Assembly: GCA_900467185.1 (NCBI GenBank)
Contig: UBPA01000020.1
Span: forward strand, 1 to 64,000
Origin: Hyphomicrobiales bacterium
GTDB taxonomy: Bacteria; Pseudomonadota; Alphaproteobacteria; Rhizobiales; Rhizobiaceae
Direction of reading: 5' to 3'
Length of the DNA: 64,000 nucleotides
The translations under genes and the position numbers were made by a program. Of the stretch, positions 55,057-64,000 are shown piece after piece. The stretch's first letter is position 1, and each line of letters opens with the position of its first letter. The notes beneath the pieces are model-generated. The model made no database searches, was not told the DNA's origin, and worked only from the letters and a program-made list of their open reading frames with translations.

Positions 55057-57177
55057 TCAGATGTCGAGGTTTTCGGCGAAGACGGCACGTTCCTGAATGA
55101 AGCGGAAACGGGCTTCCGGCTTGGTGCCCATCAGATTGTCCACCGCGTCGCGCGTGCCCTCGAAGTCGACATCATCGATGGAGACCTTGAGGAGCGTGCG
55201 CTTTGCCGGATCCATCGTCGTCTCCTTCAACTGCGCCGGCATCATCTCGCCGAGGCCCTTGAACCGACCGATCTCGACCTTGCCGCGCCCGGTGAATTCC
55301 TTCTCCATCAACTCGACACGGTGGAGGTCGTCACGCGCATACAGCGTCCGCGTACCCTGCGTCATGCGGTAGAGCGGGGGCACAGCGAGATAGAGATGAC
55401 CGCCGCGAATGAGTTCCGGCATCTCCTGATAGAAGAAGGTGATCAGCAGCGAGGCGATATGCGCGCCGTCCACGTCGGCATCGGTCATGACGATGACGCG
55501 GTCGTAGCGCAGGTCTTCCTGACGATACTTCGACCGCGTGCCGCAACCGAGCGCCTGCACGAGATCCGAGATCTGCTGGTTGGCGCCCAGCTTTTCACGG
55601 CCGGCGCTTGCCACGTTGAGGATCTTGCCGCGCAGCGGCAGGATCGCCTGGTTGGAGCGGTTGCGCGCCTGCTTGGCCGAGCCACCGGCCGAATCGCCTT
55701 CGACGATGAAGAGTTCGGCACCCAGCGCCGAATTCTGCGAGCAGTCGGCGAGCTTGCCGGGGAGGCGCAGCTTGCGCACCGCACTTTTGCGCGTGACTTC
55801 CTTTTCCTTGCGGCGGCGGACGCGCTCGTCGGCGCGCTCGATCACCCATTCGAGCAGCTTCGCCGCTTCCTGGGGATTGCCGGCCAGGAAGTGGTCGAAC
55901 GGATCGCGAATCGCATTCTCGACGATTCGCTGTGCCTCGACGGTGGCGAGCTTGTCCTTGGTCTGGCCGACGAATTCCGGCTCGCGGATGAACACGGACA
56001 GCATGCCGGCGGCTGAAATCATCACATCGTCCGTGGTGACGATCGCCGCGCGCTTGTTCTGCGTCAGTTCCGCATAGGCCTTGAGGCCCTTGGTCAGCGC
56101 GATGCGCAGACCCGCTTCATGCGTCCCGCCCTCGGGCGTCGGAATGGTGTTGCAATAGGAGTGGACGACCGAATCGCCGCCGTACCAGGTGACAGCCCAT
56201 TCGAGTGCGCCATGGCCGCCGGTCTTCTCGGTCTTGCCGGCGAAGATCTCGCGCGTTACGGTGAACTCGGAGCCCATGGTCGCCTTGAGATAATCCTTCA
56301 AGCCGCCTGGGAAGTGGAAAACCGCCTTGTCCGGCGTGTCCGTGCCCTCGACCAGTGCCGGATCGCACGACCAGCGGATCTCGACGCCCCCGAAGAGATA
56401 GGCCTTGGAGCGGGCCATGCGGAAGAGGCGTGCCGGCTCGAACTTGGCATGCGGCCCGAAGATCTCCGGGTCGGGGTGGAAGCGCACGCGTGTGCCGCGC
56501 CGGTTCTGTACGTCGCCCAACTCTTCCAAACCGCCTTGCGGAATACCGCGCGAAAAACGCTGGCGATAGAGGCGCCGGTTGCGTGCGACTTCCACTTCCA
56601 GCACGTCGGACAGTGCGTTGACGACGGACACGCCGACGCCGTGCAGACCGCCGGACGTTTCGTAGACCTTGCTGTCGAATTTGCCGCCGGCATGGAGCAC
56701 GGTCATGATGACTTCAAGCGTCGATTTGCCCGGAAATTTCGGATGGTTCTCGACCGGAATGCCGCGACCGTTATCGGTCACCGCGAGGCATCCCTCCGCG
56801 TCGAGATGCACGTCGATGAAATTGGCGTGGCCGGCCACGGCCTCGTCCATCGAGTTGTCGATGACTTCGGCGAACAGATGGTGCAGCGCCTTTTCGTCCG
56901 TGCCGCCGATATACATGCCGGGGCGACGGCGGACCGGCTCGAGGCCCTCGAGAACTTCGATCGCAGACGCGTTGTAATCGCCCGTATCGGCCTTCAGCTG
57001 GGACGCAGGGGTCCCCGGAGCACGCGTGGCCGCTTTCGGTTCCTCCGCTTTCGCCGGCACGTCCGGTTTTGACTCCACGGACGTGCGGGCGGACGACGCC
57101 GGATCGGGCGTCTTCGGCTCGGCGGGTTTCCGGGGAGCGGGCGGAGTGTTTGCGAAAAGGTCGTTGCTGTCCGTCAT
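55057..57177 (-). CDS. parE: DNA topoisomerase IV subunit B
   Basis: A 706-residue type IIA ATPase subunit that decatenates chromosomes with ParC. After a ~75-residue Pro/Ala-rich N-terminal extension, the GHKL ATPase motifs are EVIDNSMDEAVAGHA, VTDNGRGIPV and GGLHGVGVSVVNAL. The TOPRIM domain has VEGDSAGGSAKQARNRSNQA and MTDADVDGAHI. The closing PLYRMTQGTRTLYARDD region and the lack of a GyrB insert favour ParE over GyrB. The start is MTDSNDLFANT; four codons upstream is an alternative ATG. Confidence 0.95.
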   Translation of the reverse strand: MTDSNDLFANTPPAPRKPAEPKTPDPASSARTSVESKPDVPAKAEEPKAATRAPGTPASQLKADTGDYNASAIEVLEGLEPVRRRPGMYIGGTDEKALHHLFAEVIDNSMDEAVAGHANFIDVHLDAEGCLAVTDNGRGIPVENHPKFPGKSTLEVIMTVLHAGGKFDSKVYETSGGLHGVGVSVVNALSDVLEVEVARNRRLYRQRFSRGIPQGGLEELGDVQNRRGTRVRFHPDPEIFGPHAKFEPARLFRMARSKAYLFGGVEIRWSCDPALVEGTDTPDKAVFHFPGGLKDYLKATMGSEFTVTREIFAGKTEKTGGHGALEWAVTWYGGDSVVHSYCNTIPTPEGGTHEAGLRIALTKGLKAYAELTQNKRAAIVTTDDVMISAAGMLSVFIREPEFVGQTKDKLATVEAQRIVENAIRDPFDHFLAGNPQEAAKLLEWVIERADERVRRRKEKEVTRKSAVRKLRLPGKLADCSQNSALGAELFIVEGDSAGGSAKQARNRSNQAILPLRGKILNVASAGREKLGANQQISDLVQALGCGTRSKYRQEDLRYDRVIVMTDADVDGAHIASLLITFFYQEMPELIRGGHLYLAVPPLYRMTQGTRTLYARDDLHRVELMEKEFTGRGKVEIGRFKGLGEMMPAQLKETTMDPAKRTLLKVSIDDVDFEGTRDAVDNLMGTKPEARFRFIQERAVFAENLDI

Positions 57178-57322
57178 CTGGTGCGTCAAACGTCTTTCGA
57201 TGTGTCGGCTGATCCTGTAGGTCGGGCATCGCCTGTCCGTCGTCTGCCCGCCTCTTCATACAAGGGCCGGCCGCCCGGCGAAAGAGCCAAGGGCGCCAAA
57301 GAGATCAAAAAGGGAACAAGAG

Positions 57323-58219
57323 ATGGCCCGGTCCACACTTTCTTTGCGGCACATCGCGGCGTCGAGTGCGCTTGCCCTCGTTTTCGCGTTCTCCATCGGC
57401 CTCACGCAGGTCCGCGCCGCGACGCTGGAGCCCTTCAAGGACGATCTCTTCGGATATGGCCGCATCCTGGAATCGCGCGACGATGGCAACTGGCTGACGA
57501 TCGACTATGACGAGATGCGCGATATCAATGGCCGGGACGAAATTCCCGAACGGCGCGTCAAGCGGCCTTATGTGTCTCTCGGGGTCAAGCGCCAACAGGC
57601 GAACGAGACCGTCGATATCGGCGGGCGGGGTGTCGATGTGTTCCGGGTGGGCGCCGCGCAGAATGCCGCCTTCACCGTGATCTTCATCCATGGCCGTGGC
57701 GGCGACCGGCGGCTCGGCGCGAACGACTATTCCTTCGGCGGCAATTTCAATCGGCTGAAAAACCTCGCGGTCGAGAATGGCGGCGCCTATTACGCGCCGA
57801 GCGCCCGCTCCTTCGATACGGATGGCGCGGCGGATATTGTCGGCCTGATCGACGCTCTGGCGCGCCGGTCCCCCGGCAAGCCGATCATCCTCTCCTGTGC
57901 GTCCATGGGCAGCTTCCTCTGCTGGGGCGTGACGCGCAATGCGACGGCGGTCGGTCACCTCTCCGGGATGATGATCATGGGCGGGGCGACCGATCCCGAC
58001 TTCGGCAAGAGCGCGGCTTTCGCTCGAAAGTTGCCGATGTTCTTCAGCCATGGCAGCGCGGATGGCACCTATAAAGCGGAGGATCAGGCGGCGCTCTACG
58101 GTCGTCTGAAGAAGGGCGGCTACCCCACCCGCTTCGTCCTGTTCCAGACGGGCACGCACGGAACGCCGGTGCGGATGACCGATTGGCGGGACGCTATCAA
58201 CTGGATCCTGTCCCGCTGA
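57323..58219 (+). CDS. Secreted alpha/beta hydrolase
   Basis: A 298-residue protein with a signal peptide (cleavage near residue 32, VRA-AT). The fold is seen from FTVIFIHGRGGDRR, the nucleophile elbow SCASMGSFLC (Ser194), the acid GSADGTYKAEDQ and His in GTHGTPVRMTDW. It resembles esterase/dienelactone-hydrolase-like proteins; the substrate is unknown. It is divergent from parE. Confidence 0.85.
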   Translation: MARSTLSLRHIAASSALALVFAFSIGLTQVRAATLEPFKDDLFGYGRILESRDDGNWLTIDYDEMRDINGRDEIPERRVKRPYVSLGVKRQQANETVDIGGRGVDVFRVGAAQNAAFTVIFIHGRGGDRRLGANDYSFGGNFNRLKNLAVENGGAYYAPSARSFDTDGAADIVGLIDALARRSPGKPIILSCASMGSFLCWGVTRNATAVGHLSGMMIMGGATDPDFGKSAAFARKLPMFFSHGSADGTYKAEDQAALYGRLKKGGYPTRFVLFQTGTHGTPVRMTDWRDAINWILSR

Positions 58220-58409
58220 CCCCTGTCGCGCAGAAAGCCGCATCGGCTTTGCAAGGACGACCTGCGTGAGAGTGAACCGAACGCGTGCCGAGCGAAGCTG
58301 AAAGATCGCGGCACACGTGGGATGCAACCTGAACGATTTTCCGTTCATTAACCACCGATTGAAGTCCCACCCCGATCGACGACCGTGTTTGTCTTTCGGA
58401 AAGCAGAGC

Positions 58410-59891
58410 ATGACACTCTCCCGGCAATCGAAAACCGGGAGTGCGATCATGGATGCGCGAACCGACACACGGCTTGTTCCGCTTTGCGTCGATTTGGATG
58501 GTACGCTTGTCGCAGCGGATACGCTGTGGGAAGGCGTCGCCGTCATCCTGTTCCGCAATCCGCTGATGCTGTTTGCGGTCGTTCTCTGGGCGTTGCGCGG
58601 CAAGGCGCATCTGAAGCACGAGGTGGCGGCACGCTCCGGACGCACGGGGGGCGACTGGCCTTATCGTCCCGAGGTCATGGAGCGGCTGCAGCAGGAACGG
58701 GCGTCCGGCCGCGATATCGTGCTCGTCACCGGTGCTGCCGAACGGGTGGCGCTGGACGTCGCAGCCCATGCCGGCATCTTCACGGACGTGCTGTATTCCT
58801 CGCCCACCCACAACCTGACGAGCCACCGCAAGCGCGAGGAGCTCGTTGCGCGCTATGGCGAGGCCGGGTTCGACTATATGGGCAACAGCCGTGACGACGT
58901 GGCCGTGTTCGATGCCGCCCGCACGGCCATTGTCGTCGCACCGGATCGGGCGGCGGAAGCCTGGCGGCGCCGGCATGGTGCCGAGCGTCTCGAAACCGGC
59001 ACGATCGGCTTCAAGGACACGCTGAAATCCATTCGCGTCCATCAATGGGCGAAGAACATCCTGATCGCCGTGCCGATGGCGCTCGATCACGACATCTTCC
59101 AGTGGAACGCGCTGGTCAACACGGCCATCGCCTTCTTCGCCTTCAGCTTTCTCGCCTCGGCCGTGTACGTCATCAACGATATCTCGGACCTGACGAACGA
59201 CCGGCGCCATCCGAAGAAGCGGTTCCGGCCGCTGGCAAGCGGTCGCATGTCCGTTCCCACCGGTCTCGCGCTTGCTGCGATCCTCCTCGTCGCGTCGGTC
59301 GCGCTGACGCTCACCATGCCGGTCGACTTCATTCTGACGCTCGGAATTTACCTCGTTATCACGACGGCTTACACGTTTTTCCTCAAGCGAAAACTGCTGG
59401 TCGATGTCTTCACGCTGGCAGGCCTCTACACCATCCGCATCGTCGCCGGCGCAACGGCGACCGGCACGGATCTTTCCTTCTGGCTTCTCGCCTTCTCGAT
59501 CTTCTTCTTCCTCAGTCTGGCGCTCGTGAAGCGCTACGTCGAGCTGGACGAGCATGGCGGCGACGCCGGAACGCAGGTTCCCGGGCGCGGCTATCTGCAG
59601 GTCGATTTCGAGATGGTCGGGCAGGCGGGCGTGTCCTCGGCCTTTGCCTCCGCGCTCGTTCTGGCGCTCTACATTCACAGCGTCGAGATGCAGCAGATGT
59701 ATAGCATGCCGGCCGCGCTCTGGCCGCTCTGCCCCCTGGTCCTCTACATGCTGCTGCGCATCTGGATGCTCGCTCGTCGCGGCGCGCTGCATGAGGATCC
59801 CGTCGTCTTCATCATGCGCGACTGGCGCAGTATCGCCACCATGGCCGCCGGCGGCGTGCTTGTGATGATCGGCGCGGTCGGTATTCAATGA
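58410..59891 (+). CDS. HAD-UbiA fusion: polyprenyl-phosphate phosphoribosyltransferase-like protein
   Basis: A 493-residue fusion. The N-terminal HAD phosphatase domain (about 20-210) has VDLDGTLVAAD with Asp28/Asp30 and GNSRDDVAVFDAART. The C-terminal UbiA domain (about 220-493) has eight or nine helices with KSIRVHQWAKNILIAVP and the Asp-rich INDISDLTNDRRHPKKRFRP. The UbiA part resembles decaprenyl-phosphate 5-phosphoribose synthase (Rv3806c), and a fused phosphatase could play the Rv3807c role of removing the 5-phosphate. It overlaps the next gene by four bases. Confidence 0.9.
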   Translation: MTLSRQSKTGSAIMDARTDTRLVPLCVDLDGTLVAADTLWEGVAVILFRNPLMLFAVVLWALRGKAHLKHEVAARSGRTGGDWPYRPEVMERLQQERASGRDIVLVTGAAERVALDVAAHAGIFTDVLYSSPTHNLTSHRKREELVARYGEAGFDYMGNSRDDVAVFDAARTAIVVAPDRAAEAWRRRHGAERLETGTIGFKDTLKSIRVHQWAKNILIAVPMALDHDIFQWNALVNTAIAFFAFSFLASAVYVINDISDLTNDRRHPKKRFRPLASGRMSVPTGLALAAILLVASVALTLTMPVDFILTLGIYLVITTAYTFFLKRKLLVDVFTLAGLYTIRIVAGATATGTDLSFWLLAFSIFFFLSLALVKRYVELDEHGGDAGTQVPGRGYLQVDFEMVGQAGVSSAFASALVLALYIHSVEMQQMYSMPAALWPLCPLVLYMLLRIWMLARRGALHEDPVVFIMRDWRSIATMAAGGVLVMIGAVGIQ

Positions 59892-61225
59892 CGCGCGCGA
59901 CCACACCACCGAGACCTGCGAATTTCGACAGCTGGGGTCGCATCGATACGCGCCCGCGCCGGGCCGTCAGCCCGGATGCCTTTGAGGACGAGATCGGTGC
60001 TGCGGCGCCGGGGGCCTACCTGCCGTTCGGCAACGGACGCTCCTATGGCGACAGTTGCCACAATGATCCGGGTCTGCTGATCGACAATCGTCGCCGCGGC
60101 CGCATTCACGGCTTCGATCCCGGCACCGGCATACTCTCCGCGGAAGCCGGCGTCACGCTGTCGGCCATTCTGGCGCGCGCCGTGCCGCACCGCTTTTTCC
60201 TGCCGGTCACCCCCGGCACTGCCCATGTCACGCTGGGCGGCGCGATCGCCAACGATGTGCATGGCAAGAACCACCACGCCCGCGGGACCTTCGGACATCA
60301 TATCCGAAGGCTGACGCTGCTGCGCTCGGATGGCGGCGTTCTCACCTGCTCGCAGACCGAGAACCCGGAGATGTTCCGCGCCACCATCGGCGGCATGGGA
60401 CTGACCGGCCTGATCCTCGATGTCGATCTGCAGATGATGAAGGTGCCCTCCGCACACATCCAGCAGCACGCCATCCGCTTCGACAGCCTCGACGCCTACT
60501 TCGAGATGATCGACCGCGTCGATGCCGAGCATGAATATTCCGTCGCCTGGATCGACCAGCTGGCAACGGGCCGCAAAGCGGGCAGGGGCATCCTGCTGGC
60601 CGGCGACCATGCCGACGCATCCTGCGAATTTCCCGATCTGCCGCGCGGACGCACGCTCGGCATCCCCGTGACACCGCCTTTCAGCCTTCTGAACCGCCTG
60701 ACGCTGCGGGCCTTCAATGCCGCCTATATCCGCAAGGCCAAAGCCGGCGAGACGGTCGAGACGGTGAAATGGTCCGGCTATTTCTATCCCCTCGATGCGA
60801 TCAGGAACTGGAACCGCCTCTACGGCCCCAAGGGCCTCTACCAGCACCAGAGCGTCTATCCCGCCGAGGTGGCGCCTGCCGTCACCGCGCGGCTGATGGA
60901 AACCGCACGCGATGCCGGACATGGGTCCTTCCTGACGGTCCTCAAGCGCTTCGGCGAGCACCGTTCGCGCGGACTGTTCTCCTTCCCGCGCCCCGGCTTC
61001 ACGCTCACGCTCGATGTCGCCAACCAGGGCGAGGGCACGCTGAAATTGCTCGACGCGCTCGACCGGATCGTCGTCTCGGCGGGCGGGGCGGTCAATCCTT
61101 ACAAGGACGCGCGGATGAGCCCGCAGACCTTCGCGGCGTCCTTCCCCGAATGGCGAAAGCTCGAGGCGATGCGGGATCCCGCGATGATGTCCGACTTCTG
61201 GCGACGCACGGCGATGGCACTCTGA
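59888..61225 (+). CDS. DprE1-like FAD-dependent oxidase
   Basis: A 445-residue VAO-family flavoprotein. The FAD region LPFGNGRSYGDSCHNDPGLL, then FFLPVTPGTAHVTLGGAIAN DVHGKNHH and GTFGHHIRRLTLL, and the closing FPEWRKLEAMRDP with MSDFWRR match decaprenylphosphoryl-beta-D-ribose 2'-oxidase. The reaction would be oxidation of a polyprenyl-phospho-ribose at C2. It is translationally coupled to the UbiA gene, strongly supporting a shared lipid-linked substrate. A 126-bp AT-rich gap with overlapping hairpins follows. Confidence 0.9.
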   Translation: MTRATTPPRPANFDSWGRIDTRPRRAVSPDAFEDEIGAAAPGAYLPFGNGRSYGDSCHNDPGLLIDNRRRGRIHGFDPGTGILSAEAGVTLSAILARAVPHRFFLPVTPGTAHVTLGGAIANDVHGKNHHARGTFGHHIRRLTLLRSDGGVLTCSQTENPEMFRATIGGMGLTGLILDVDLQMMKVPSAHIQQHAIRFDSLDAYFEMIDRVDAEHEYSVAWIDQLATGRKAGRGILLAGDHADASCEFPDLPRGRTLGIPVTPPFSLLNRLTLRAFNAAYIRKAKAGETVETVKWSGYFYPLDAIRNWNRLYGPKGLYQHQSVYPAEVAPAVTARLMETARDAGHGSFLTVLKRFGEHRSRGLFSFPRPGFTLTLDVANQGEGTLKLLDALDRIVVSAGGAVNPYKDARMSPQTFAASFPEWRKLEAMRDPAMMSDFWRRTAMAL

Positions 61226-61351
61226 ACCGCGAGATAGAATCAATTTTAATAAAAGAAATCAGCAAGTTTCACCGAATAGTGGACTCTCCCCCGTAAGGTG
61301 GGTTCCACGGAGTTACAAGCCCGGAGAGGGTGCCCGAAAAGGGAGTACGAC

Positions 61352-61792
61352 ATGAAATATCTGGCCTTCATACTGTTTACCGTGCTGACCAATGCGGCGG
61401 CACAGCTGATGCTGAAGCAGGGCATGCTGAGCCTCGGTCCGTTGACCTTCACGCCGGACACCGCGATCGCCCGCTTCTTTCAGATCCTCTTCAACCCGTG
61501 GGTTTTTGCCGGGCTTGCAACCTTCGCCATCTCGATGGTGTCGCACCTCTATGTGCTGTCGAAGGTCGAATTGTCCTTCGCCTATCCTTTCCTCAGCCTC
61601 GCCTATGTGGCGGTGGCCATCTTCGCTTACTTCATCTTCCGCGAGGACCTGAACGCCTGGCGCATCGCCGGCATCGGCTTCATCTGCGTGGGAACCGTCC
61701 TCATTGCCCAGTCCGGCCGCTCGACGCCCGCGCAAGCCGCAGCGATCGACACCCCGGCCGCAAAATCCATCCATATTGGGAGCCCGACATGA
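61352..61792 (+). CDS. Small DMT/ArnF-like membrane protein
   Basis: A 146-residue protein with four helices (residues 3-22, 50-70, 78-95, 103-122) resembling ArnE/ArnF or half-EamA proteins; LTNAAAQLMLKQGMLSLG and LSFAYPFLSLAYVAVAIFAY are typical. Its size, and its place between a DprE1-like oxidase and an SDR, suggest it flips a polyprenyl-phospho-sugar to the periplasm. GGGAGTACGAC precedes the ATG. The 3' end overlaps the SDR by four bases. Confidence 0.85.
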   Translation: MKYLAFILFTVLTNAAAQLMLKQGMLSLGPLTFTPDTAIARFFQILFNPWVFAGLATFAISMVSHLYVLSKVELSFAYPFLSLAYVAVAIFAYFIFREDLNAWRIAGIGFICVGTVLIAQSGRSTPAQAAAIDTPAAKSIHIGSPT

Positions 61793-62805
61793 AACACGTC
61801 ATTTTCGGAGGCGACGGCTTCGTCGGTCGCCACCTTGCCGAGCGCCTCGTCAACGAAGGCGAACAGGTTCTGATCGCCGACATCGTCAAGTCCGATCTAC
61901 CGCATTACGCCCATGGCCGCGTCCGCTTCGTGCACTGCGACGTGACCGATCTCGACCAGGTCATGAAGGTCGATATCGGCCCCGAGGACATGGTCTACAA
62001 CATGGCGGCAAAGATGCTTTCGCCGCTGCAGGTGCGCGCCAAACGCTGGAAATTCTTTTGGCCGGTCAACTATTACGGTGCTGAGAACATCATGAAGGCG
62101 ACGGCGGCTTCGGGCGCCAATCGCCTCGTCCAGTTCACGACCGACATGATCTACGGCCACACGGTGCAATCGCCGCAGGCTGAAGATCATCCGGTCAAGC
62201 CGCTCGGCGAATACGGCAAGTCGAAATGGGCGACGGAGCAGCTCTGCCATGCCTATCGGGAGAAGGGCATGCGGATCTCGATCTTCCGTCCGCGCCTGAT
62301 CATTGGCCCCGGCCGGCTCGGTATCCTGGAAAAGCTGTTCAAGCTGATCGACGCCAATCTGCCGGTGCCGATGATCGGCTCGGGCAAGGCACCTTACCAG
62401 TTCATCTCCGTGTTCGATTGCGCCGAAGCCGCGCGTCTCGCCTGGAAGGGTGGCGTGCCGAACGAGGCCTACAATCTCGGCTCCGACAATCCGCCCTCGG
62501 TGCGCCAGCTTCTCGGCGGGCTGATCAAGCATGCGGGCTCGAAATCCATCCTGATCCCCACGCCGGGCTTCGCGGTCAAGGCGACGCTGGCCGCCTTCGA
62601 TGCGATCAACCTGCCGATCATGGATCCGGAACAGTACCTGATCGCCGACGAGATGTGCGTCCGCGAAACCGGCAAGCTGAAGCAGGAGCTCGGCTGGAAG
62701 GCCCAGTTCAATGACGGCGCCATGCTGATCGCCGCCTATGACGAATATCGCGCGAAGAAATCCAAAGGCACCGTCGGCACGCCCGCCGCCCTGCCGGCCG
62801 AATAA
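61789..62805 (+). CDS. NAD-dependent epimerase/dehydratase (extended SDR)
   Basis: A 338-residue extended SDR. GGDGFVGRHL at residues 7-16 is the Rossmann loop; FTTDMIYGHTVQSP and GEYGKSKWATEQLCHAYRE supply the Thr/Tyr/Lys centre. FRPRLIIGPGRLGILEKLFK is a sugar-nucleotide epimerase block. It could act in place of DprE2 or provide a keto-sugar for the downstream aminotransferase. It is coupled to the ArnF-like gene. Confidence 0.9.
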   Translation: MKHVIFGGDGFVGRHLAERLVNEGEQVLIADIVKSDLPHYAHGRVRFVHCDVTDLDQVMKVDIGPEDMVYNMAAKMLSPLQVRAKRWKFFWPVNYYGAENIMKATAASGANRLVQFTTDMIYGHTVQSPQAEDHPVKPLGEYGKSKWATEQLCHAYREKGMRISIFRPRLIIGPGRLGILEKLFKLIDANLPVPMIGSGKAPYQFISVFDCAEAARLAWKGGVPNEAYNLGSDNPPSVRQLLGGLIKHAGSKSILIPTPGFAVKATLAAFDAINLPIMDPEQYLIADEMCVRETGKLKQELGWKAQFNDGAMLIAAYDEYRAKKSKGTVGTPAALPAE

Positions 62806-62819
62806 GAGGGAACGACAAG

Positions 62820-64000
62820 ATGCTCGATACGCCCGCCCGTGTGCTTGTTGACGCCCCCGCCATCGACGGCCCGCAGCCCGTCCGCAGAGCGGTTGCCAAG
62901 CCCGACCTCCTCTCCGTCGAAGACGCCAAAGCCCTGACCGTTCCGGAAATGACGACCCTGTTCAAGGACCACGTCAATCCGGGCCAGCTCCACTTCATGA
63001 AGCTGCTCGGCTTCCACAAGGTGAAGATCGAAAGCGCCGAGGGGATGTACTACACCGACCAGAACGGCCGGAAGATTCTCGATTTCTTCGGCGGTTTCGG
63101 TTCGCTCGCCTTCGGCCACAACCATCCGCGTCTCATCGAAGCCCGCAAGCGCTTTCAGGACGAGAACCGCCACGAGATCGCCATCGCCTTCATGTCGCAA
63201 TATGCGGCAGCCTTTGCAAAGAATCTCGCGACCGTTTCGCCCGGCGATCTCGACATGGTGTTCCTCGGCTCGTCCGGCTCCGAGGTCATGGAAGCCGCCG
63301 TCAAGCTTGCCGAGCGCGCTGCCGGCCCGAAGCGGCCCAAGGTCGTCTATGCTGAGAACTCCTTCCACGGCAAGACGAAGGGCGTGTTGAACATCACGGA
63401 CGGGGCCCTCTACCGCGCCGATTTCTCGGTGTCGGGCAACACCGTCCGCGTGCCCTTCGGCAATATCCAGGCGATCGAGAGCGCCTTCCGCGCCGATCCG
63501 CAGATCGGGGCGATCGTTCTGGAAACCATCCAGGGCGGCGGCGGCATCATCCGCGCACCCGACGGCTTCTGGACGGAACTCCGTGCGCTCTGCGACCGCT
63601 ATGGCGTCGTCTGGGTCGCGGACGAGGTCCAGTGCGGTTACGGCCGCTCCGGCCGCTTCTTCGCGTTCGAACATGAGAATGTCGTGCCGGACATCACGGC
63701 GCTCGCCAAGTCGCTCGGCGGCGGCAAGGCGGCGGTGGGCGCCATGATCGCCCGGCGCGAGATCTACATGAAGGCCTATGGCACGCCGAAGACGGCGATG
63801 ATCCACGCGATGGCGACGTTCGGCGGCATGGGCGAGGCCTGCGTCACGGCCATCGAGGCGCTGAACATCCTGTATGACGAGGGCCTGATCGACAATGCCG
63901 CGGAGCAGGGCGCCTACCTGCTCGCCCGCCTCGAGGCGCTGCGCGAGAAATACCCGAAGATCATCAAGGAGGTTCGCGGGCAGGGCCTGATGGTCGGGCT
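62820..64000 (+). CDS. Class III PLP-dependent aminotransferase (3' end beyond the window)
   Basis: At least 393 codons, starting MLDTPARVLVDAPAIDGPQP with AGAGGG upstream, and open to the window edge. FFGGFGSLAFGHNHPRLIEA, LGSSGSEVMEAAVKLAERAA, WVADEVQCGYGRSGRFFAFE and ALAKSLGGGKAAVGAMIARR are class III motifs; Lys297 should bind PLP. An unusual ~45-residue N-terminal extension precedes the fold. Position 14 bases after the SDR indicates the product pathway involves an amino sugar or amino acid conjugate. Confidence 0.92.
   Translation, partial: MLDTPARVLVDAPAIDGPQPVRRAVAKPDLLSVEDAKALTVPEMTTLFKDHVNPGQLHFMKLLGFHKVKIESAEGMYYTDQNGRKILDFFGGFGSLAFGHNHPRLIEARKRFQDENRHEIAIAFMSQYAAAFAKNLATVSPGDLDMVFLGSSGSEVMEAAVKLAERAAGPKRPKVVYAENSFHGKTKGVLNITDGALYRADFSVSGNTVRVPFGNIQAIESAFRADPQIGAIVLETIQGGGGIIRAPDGFWTELRALCDRYGVVWVADEVQCGYGRSGRFFAFEHENVVPDITALAKSLGGGKAAVGAMIARREIYMKAYGTPKTAMIHAMATFGGMGEACVTAIEALNILYDEGLIDNAAEQGAYLLARLEALREKYPKIIKEVRGQGLMVG

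Overview
The window is GC-rich chromosomal DNA from an alphaproteobacterium, most likely Rhizobiales and probably Rhizobiaceae. The reasons are: adk sits between secY and rpsM; rpsD and rpmJ are absent from the alpha-operon region; families typical of the group occur (ATP12-like chaperone, DUF1489, DUF599, PAS_5, DUF2336, BTLCP cysteine peptidase, rhizobial peptide-deformylase-like protein); and folE-hisI-patatin is followed by a NifU-like gene, yidD and thrS. I cannot fix the genus from sequence alone.

Region 1 (1-15.6 kb) is the str-S10-spc-alpha ribosomal block. It starts with the last codons of tuf and a terminator, then runs rpsJ-rplC-rplD-rplW-rplB-rpsS-rplV-rpsC-rplP-rpmC-rpsQ, a 440-bp structured gap with a terminator, rplN-rplX-rplE-rpsN-rpsH-rplF-rplR-rpsE-rpmD-rplO, then secY-adk and rpsM, rpsK, rpoA, rplQ. 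Genes are tightly spaced or overlap by 1-4 bases. The few long gaps carry strong hairpins, terminators and alternative pairings, so the block is probably several regulated transcripts rather than one.

Region 2 (15.8-28.9 kb) holds a Deg-type periplasmic protease and the clamp-loader-like ATPase RarA, then a guanidine-II (mini-ykkC) riboswitch in front of sugE/gdx. A minus-strand operon follows (rluC, HAD phosphatase, ATP12 chaperone, with crcB upstream). Next is a glutathione-dependent formaldehyde detoxification cluster (XRE regulator, adhC, GNAT, DUF188, DUF1345, fghA), then an EamA permease, lipB, tRNA-Leu(GAG) and a peptide-deformylase-like protein that lacks metal ligands.

Region 3 (29-44 kb) is mixed housekeeping and envelope genes: mgtE, a MerR regulator with a perfect operator palindrome, a DUF1624 membrane protein with a cysteine-rich tail, DUF599, sdaA, DUF1489, a D-Ala-D-Ala carboxypeptidase with a SPOR domain, secreted or anchored proteins, PilZ and PAS proteins, a rhomboid protease, a CBS protein, a patatin-like phospholipase and hisI.

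Region 4 (44-58 kb) holds folE, a NifU-like scaffold, yidD, thrS, a large exported protein, a nitroreductase and flavin-reductase pair, a degenerate CitE-like protein opposite a DUF2336 protein, an SDR dehydrogenase, a lipoprotein, a GNAT acetyltransferase, parE and a secreted alpha/beta hydrolase.

Region 5 (58.4-64 kb, running off the end) is the most distinctive locus. It encodes a HAD-UbiA fusion, a DprE1-like FAD oxidase, a four-helix DMT/ArnF-like protein, an extended SDR and a class III PLP aminotransferase. Together they look like a polyprenyl-phosphate-linked pentose (or aminosugar) pathway for envelope glycosylation, related in logic to mycobacterial decaprenyl-phospho-arabinose synthesis. 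All functional statements are homology judgements made by reading the sequence; no database search was run.
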